From Prodigiosinella confusarubida (GTDB taxonomy: Bacteria > Pseudomonadota > Gammaproteobacteria > Enterobacterales > Enterobacteriaceae): DNA of 64,000 bases. Shown one piece after another: positions 59,922 to 64,000 of the stretch. Within the stretch, counting starts at the first letter, position 1, and each line of letters opens with the position of its first letter. Where the stretch lies: NCBI RefSeq assembly GCF_002847015.1, contig NZ_CP025085.1, positions 1,674,001 through 1,738,000 on the forward strand, given 5' to 3'. The notes under the pieces were generated by a model, which searched no databases, was not told where the DNA came from, and was given only the letters and a program-made list of their open reading frames with translations. A program made the translations under genes and the position numbers.

Positions 59922-61148
59922 CTATGGGTTGATTTGTGCATTTTGGCAAGCTTTCGCCATTCCTTCTCCTTGGCACAGTTTGGCTGCTTTGACAAAGCCA
60001 TCTTTTATTACTGTGCTTTTGACGTTGCTTGGCGTGACCCAAATCGGTGAGGCTAAAACCGACGGCACGGACTTGCCGGTTTTCGAGTCAAGCGTCTTAC
60101 CATTGACTAAACTTTTGGGTGGCTGCATCCCCGCACGCAGATAGATCGCCAACGCCGCCGCCGCTTGCGCTTCCAGGTAGATAGGTTTGTAGACGGTGCC
60201 ACATTGATAACCGGTAATAATGTTTTTGATTCCCGTTAAGGTCGCATCTTGGCCTGTAGTAGGGAAGGCATGTGGCGGCACTTTTAGGGTTTTCAGATAG
60301 GCGATTACCGCGTTGGCATTGCCATCATTGGGGGTGACCACCGCATTCATCTCCGGGTGCGCAGTAAACTGCTGCTGGAAGGTGGTTTGAGCAACCGCTG
60401 GGTCCCAGCTGCCAGCGGGTTCGCCGACATTCACATAAGCACCTGATTTAAATTTGGGCTGCAAGACGCTCATATAACCATTGTGGAACAAGGTGGCATT
60501 GTTATCCGTTGGCGCACCGCTCATCACCAAAACGTGCGGTTTTTTGATCTGCCAATCCGTAATGCACTGTTCGAGACCTTTACCAATGAGTTTTCCGACC
60601 TCCACATTGTTAAAGCTCACATAGTAGGCGCGATTGCCGCCGAGCGTGATGCGGTCGTAGTCAATTACCGGCACGCCATGGGCTTTGGCATATTGCTCGA
60701 TAGCAGCGCCACCGCCTGATGATATGGGGTCAATTAACAAAACGCTGGCACCTTGCGCGATATCTGATTGCGCTTGGGTAAGCTGGGTGGCTTCACTGCC
60801 TTGGGCGTTACTGATCATATATTGATCCGGGGTTAACCCCGCCGTTTTAAATGCCTGTTCCAGGTAAGGCTGGTCAAACGAGGTATAACGAGCCGACGTG
60901 GTGGTCTCAGGGAGGATCACGCCAATTTTCCCCGAGCCTTTTTTGACAATAGTGTGCAACTGGCTCATTGCGCTAAAGTCGGGGGTAAAATCGGCTGCTG
61001 AAATGGCTGCCTGAGCACAACCGGCGACACCAAGACCCATCAGAGCAATATAGGTGCTGATGAAGTGGACTCGTCGATTCGGGCGGCGTTCACGACTTAT
61101 TACAACGCATTTCAGGTTTTCTTTTAATTGAGATGATGTCGATGTCAT
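59922..61148 (-). CDS. Periplasmic sugar-binding protein of the ABC transporter
   Basis: A 408-residue binding protein of the ribose/xylose class (peripla_BP_4). The long basic N-terminus ends in a signal peptide (ISTYIALMGLGVAGCAQA, with a possible lipobox VAGC or a cleavage after AQA). SGKIGVILPETTTSARYTSF starts the ligand domain, and VLLIDPISSGGGAAIEQYAK and GVPVIDYDRITLGG are typical. It precedes the fused transporter by seven bases, so both form an operon. Confidence 0.85.
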   Translation of the reverse strand: MTSTSSQLKENLKCVVISRERRPNRRVHFISTYIALMGLGVAGCAQAAISAADFTPDFSAMSQLHTIVKKGSGKIGVILPETTTSARYTSFDQPYLEQAFKTAGLTPDQYMISNAQGSEATQLTQAQSDIAQGASVLLIDPISSGGGAAIEQYAKAHGVPVIDYDRITLGGNRAYYVSFNNVEVGKLIGKGLEQCITDWQIKKPHVLVMSGAPTDNNATLFHNGYMSVLQPKFKSGAYVNVGEPAGSWDPAVAQTTFQQQFTAHPEMNAVVTPNDGNANAVIAYLKTLKVPPHAFPTTGQDATLTGIKNIITGYQCGTVYKPIYLEAQAAAALAIYLRAGMQPPKSLVNGKTLDSKTGKSVPSVLASPIWVTPSNVKSTVIKDGFVKAAKLCQGEGMAKACQNAQINP

Positions 61149-61662
61149 ATTTCTCTCCGTTGGATTTTATTAAGTAAGTCCAAGTCAGTTGAGTGGCTTG
61201 TCATTGCCCTGCTATGTACATCAAAATAACCAAAAGCGTGAAGACGGCGATCGCAGAGATTCGCAGTCTGATGGCATGCAGTATGGATAGCCGTACCAAG
61301 AGAAAAGGTGAATTATGTGGCTGATGTTAAAATTAGGTTATTGCTTGATAATAAAGAGTGCGATATGTCACGTTTGTGCTAGCGAATATGTTTGCATGTA
61401 TACAAAATAGGTTAGTAAATGTTAATGAAGTTGTTGCCTTTAGTTAATTTATGCGGCCTGTTTTTCCTGATCACCACGGCAGTGCGCTTGTGGTACTTGT
61501 GATAATGTATTAACGCTACCTCACAAGTGCAAAGCTGTTGCCTCGATGCGCCAGCAGACAGGTAATAAAAGATGTGGTGTTTGGTTATATTGAAATTGAC
61601 GAAACCGTTACCGTCGGCACAGTGCCAATGGTTGGTTAAACTCGAAACAATATGAAATAAAG
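61149..61662. other. Intergenic region upstream of the sugar transporter
   Basis: About 510 bases without an intact gene. The part near 61150-61330 should hold the promoter of the minus-strand transporter operon. The part near 61530-61650 has short coding-like debris that I cannot assign. Confidence 0.4.
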
Positions 61663-61717
61663 AACCTTACTTAGAACTATGCCCGTTATTGTTGGGCAGG
61701 GTCATCTATGTAAGGTT
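61663..61717 (-). terminator. Long inverted repeat after the EamA gene
   Basis: AACCTTACTTAGA (61663-61675) pairs with TCTATGTAAGGTT (61705-61717) with one mismatch, and an inner GCCC/GGGC stem lies between. It is placed 14 bases after the EamA stop and may be a bidirectional terminator or a mobile-element end. Confidence 0.5.
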
Positions 61718-61730
61718 GCTAAAAAATCAG

Positions 61731-62642
61731 CTAACAAGTACCACTTTTTATGATCTTATATGCCTTTTCTGGACTCACCAGCATCCATACTGCAATACAG
61801 ACAATTAATGAGCCGATGATAAAACCTTCTGTAATGGTTTCGCCTAATGCAAGATAACCCCACAATATTGCGAATGGTGGAATTAGAAATGTCACCGTTA
61901 AAGAACGTAGAGGGCCAATGTCCGCTATCAGTCTGAAATAGAGAATATAAGCCAGTGCAGTACAGATAAAACCGACCGCAAGCACACTTGCCCACACGTA
62001 TCCCTGAGACCAGTTGATTGCCGGTCCCATGCCAACTGACCAGCAAAAGAACGGCAGCAGAAATAGAGTGGCGCCAATCTGGCTGCCAAAGGCGACTATT
62101 TTAGGATCAAGTCCGCCTCTGTTTGAGATCCAGCGACGCGTCAAAAATCCAGCCAAGCCGTAACACCCTGTTGCGACCAAACACGCAATAATGCCTGCAG
62201 CTACACTACTGGTGGAGTTGACTTCCCCTACAGTGGTAATCACTATTATCCCTATTAGCCCCAACAATACCCCCATCCATTTTTTTGCCGTCAACCTCTC
62301 ACCAAAAAAGGCGAATCCGATCATTACTCCCATTAATGGTGTCGTGGCATTAAGTATTGCTGAATATCCCGCCGGTAGCCATCTGGCTGCCAAGCAGTAC
62401 ATAAAGAATGGCACTCCTGAATTAATAACGCCAAGTATTAATGAAAACTTAAATTTACCGTCAAAACGGAATGAAGATTTAAGTAATAAAAGAATTACAG
62501 TGAGACCCGTTAAGCCAAAAAAAACTCTTAAGAAAGCCGTGTTTACTGCACCAAACGCTGGTGCAGCAACTCTCATAAATAGAAAACTTGCTCCCCATAT
62601 TGCAGCCAGAAAAAGTAATCGAATATAATCTGAAGTTCTCAT
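61731..62642 (-). CDS. EamA/DMT-family transporter
   Basis: A 303-residue inner-membrane protein with ten predicted transmembrane segments in two EamA repeats. The first has FLAAIWGASFLFMRVAAPAF at the N-terminus and YSAILNATTPLMGVMIGFAF near residue 93; the second has ATGCYGLAGFLTRRW and PPFAILWGYLALGETITEG. Such proteins export amino acids or metabolites. The start overlaps the stop of the upstream DUF1203 gene (ATGA), so they form a two-gene operon. Substrate unknown. Confidence 0.88.
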   Translation of the reverse strand: MRTSDYIRLLFLAAIWGASFLFMRVAAPAFGAVNTAFLRVFFGLTGLTVILLLLKSSFRFDGKFKFSLILGVINSGVPFFMYCLAARWLPAGYSAILNATTPLMGVMIGFAFFGERLTAKKWMGVLLGLIGIIVITTVGEVNSTSSVAAGIIACLVATGCYGLAGFLTRRWISNRGGLDPKIVAFGSQIGATLFLLPFFCWSVGMGPAINWSQGYVWASVLAVGFICTALAYILYFRLIADIGPLRSLTVTFLIPPFAILWGYLALGETITEGFIIGSLIVCIAVWMLVSPEKAYKIIKSGTC

Positions 62643-63142
62643 GCTTCACCTTCATTAAAAATGTTGTTTTGCCTATCGCTTCGGGTAATTCGACATGAAA
62701 AACAGCCTTGTTTAGCATTGTGAGCAAGAATGTATTTTATCTGAGTATTTTCAAAATATGTTAATATGTTTTCTTCAATCTCCTCATTAGACGCGATTTC
62801 TGCATCAATCATCATGTCATTATTATCAAATGCACGTAATGACATAATTCTTGAATTCATAACTTCGGGTATGCAATCGATTAAAATAGCCGCTTCACTT
62901 TTCCCTTCCCAGATAAATATTGCATGTGACCCTCTATATGGCGTCGGACTATCCAGGTAAGTGTGATTGAGTAATATGGCATATTCTCCAACAGGAATAT
63001 ATCTCAATGAAATTCGGTCAGGATAGGCTTGGGATTTATCAACTTTAATCCTGATGGCACCATGCTCTTTCAGTTTACGGTCTGATAAACCGTAAAGATG
63101 TTCGAAATCACTTCCGTTCAACCCCTTAATTAGATAAGACAT
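62639..63142 (-). CDS. DUF1203 protein
   Basis: A 167-residue protein with the DUF1203 order: FEHLYGLSDRKLKEHGAIRI at the start, PDRISLRYIPVGEYAILLNH, TPYRGSHAIFIWEG near residue 88, SLRAFDNNDMMIDAEI and YILAHNAKQGCFSCRI near the end. The family has no known function; conserved His and Cys residues suggest metal binding or catalysis. It is co-transcribed with the EamA exporter, which hints that the two handle one compound. Confidence 0.85.
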   Translation of the reverse strand: MSYLIKGLNGSDFEHLYGLSDRKLKEHGAIRIKVDKSQAYPDRISLRYIPVGEYAILLNHTYLDSPTPYRGSHAIFIWEGKSEAAILIDCIPEVMNSRIMSLRAFDNNDMMIDAEIASNEEIEENILTYFENTQIKYILAHNAKQGCFSCRITRSDRQNNIFNEGEA

Positions 63143-63344
63143 ATTTTTATTCCAGTACAGGATGATATCGTTAATACATTTATTAATATCATATGTTCAA
63201 TGTAAGCGGTAAGTCCGATTCTTGCTTTTCATTCTAAAATTCATTAATTTTTAGGCTTGATATATTTGAGAATGTTTACAAACATGTTATTTGTCATGTT
63301 ATTGGACCATGGTACAGCAACCGGGTGAGATTTGACGCGCAGGT
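63143..63344. other. Promoter region of the DUF1203-EamA operon
   Basis: AT-rich, about 200 bases with no gene. It should hold the minus-strand promoter; I cannot place boxes with confidence. Confidence 0.4.
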
Positions 63345-63600
63345 AGCCGGGATGGTTTCACCACTTTTTTTGCATCGCCTCTTGGATGATTTCGATCGGC
63401 GTACTCCGCTGGCCAGTAACCTGCACGGGTTCGCGACGGGATCAGTGCCTTGATTTTCTTACGAGTTAGTTCGTCGTGGCACCGCTATGTGTCATAAGCG
63501 CCATCAGCTGAAGCCCCCTGATTTTCCGGAGGGTCTGGCGGACAGGTCCCGGGAATGCCTCTGCATCGGTCACATCTGTCACTCTATCGCCTTCTGGCTC
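63345..63600 (-). pseudogene. IS5-family transposase fragment with frameshifts
   Basis: On the minus strand, pieces of an IS5-type transposase can be read: RCHDELTRKKIKALIPSRTR then AGYWPAEYADRNHPRGD after a frameshift. This is the region just before the DDE glutamate. Both ends are missing and several stops interrupt it. Confidence 0.65.
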
Positions 63601-63666
63601 ATTTTCAAAAGAGGCGACAACTATGCTGATACTGATGGAGCTGTGTGTCAGCTTATCTACAGTATT

Positions 63667-64000
63667 CTACTTTGCCACCAGTTCTATACGGTTACCATCC
63701 GGATCGGCGATGACGGCCTCGTAGTAACCGTCACCTGTCAGACGGGGAGGACTAAGCAGCGTGCCACACTGACGTGCATTCTCCGCTAAACGATCTACAT
63801 CCTCACTGGCACCCACGACTACTGCAATGTGCGCCCATCCGACGAACTCTGGATATTCAAGTGCTGGAGGAAGTGCTGGCAATGTCATCAGTTCGACAGT
63901 TGGCCCTTGCGTCAGGGTGATGAAGTGTGATTCAAACCCTGGCCGGTTCTGACTAATATACCGTGCATTGCTTTTCCCGCCGAAAACCTGCTGCCAGAAC
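63667..64000 (-). CDS. VOC (glyoxalase-fold) family protein, 5' end outside the window
   Basis: The frame is open to the right edge, giving at least 110 residues. FWQQVFGGKSNARYI lies near the edge; FVGWAHIAVVVGASEDVDRL and the ending GYYEAVIADPDGNRIELVAK are typical of the second half of a VOC domain, with the metal-binding His in GWAHIAV and Glu in NRIELVA. These proteins act on small molecules as lyases, dioxygenases or resistance factors; no more can be said. Confidence 0.82.
   Translation of the reverse strand, partial: FWQQVFGGKSNARYISQNRPGFESHFITLTQGPTVELMTLPALPPALEYPEFVGWAHIAVVVGASEDVDRLAENARQCGTLLSPPRLTGDGYYEAVIADPDGNRIELVAK

Overview
The window is from an enterobacterial (Enterobacterales) chromosome. 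Its left edge carries the conserved block frsA-crl-proB-proA-thrW, in the usual enterobacterial order, and the coding style fits a Yersiniaceae/Hafniaceae/Pectobacteriaceae-type host. The sequence alone does not fix the genus.

Positions 1-3840 are host core: the end of frsA, crl (RpoS partner), the proBA proline operon and tRNA-Thr(CGU). A complete temperate myophage-type prophage of about 40.7 kb (3794-44517) lies in the 3' end of this tRNA gene, bounded by a 47-bp direct repeat. Its left arm (3863-10282, minus strand) holds integrase, an excisionase-like protein, a TraR zinc finger, and a recombination module: an SSB-like protein, a RecA-like ATPase, an ExoX-like nuclease and a nuclease-less RecE N-terminal homologue. 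The immunity region resembles Rac (racR-ydaS-ydaT), with at least six related operator sites. The right early arm carries an ASCH-like protein, an O-like replication protein with internal iterons, a DnaC-like loader, DNA methyltransferases, NinB, a short NinG and a Q-like antiterminator. The late operon runs lysis, terminase, head, contractile tail, baseplate and fibre genes, interrupted by a small accessory (moron) cassette at 38422-39872.

Right of attR lies a composite of older island debris. It holds a truncated P4-type integrase, a chimeric IS3/IS110 transposase ORF, and a retron defence locus (ncRNA, nucleoside-deoxyribosyltransferase-like effector, reverse transcriptase). Two copies of the same IS3-type end fragment bracket the retron, together with a frameshifted lipoprotein gene. 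An intact arsRDABC arsenic-resistance operon follows.

The last 10 kb are metabolic and transport cargo. They contain a broken cellobiose-type PTS EIIC next to an intact GH4 6-phospho-glycosidase, a DsdC-like LysR regulator, a sugar ABC transporter (binding protein plus a fused ATPase-permease), an EamA exporter with a DUF1203 gene, and the start of a VOC-family gene. Transposase fossils separate these blocks.

The most interesting system is the retron at 46550-48698, whose msr-msd RNA can be folded directly from the sequence. Other points of interest are an 18-bp motif repeated in the same sense in both early prophage operons, a probable programmed frameshift in the tail chaperone, the standalone RecE N-terminal protein, and candidate replication and packaging sites.
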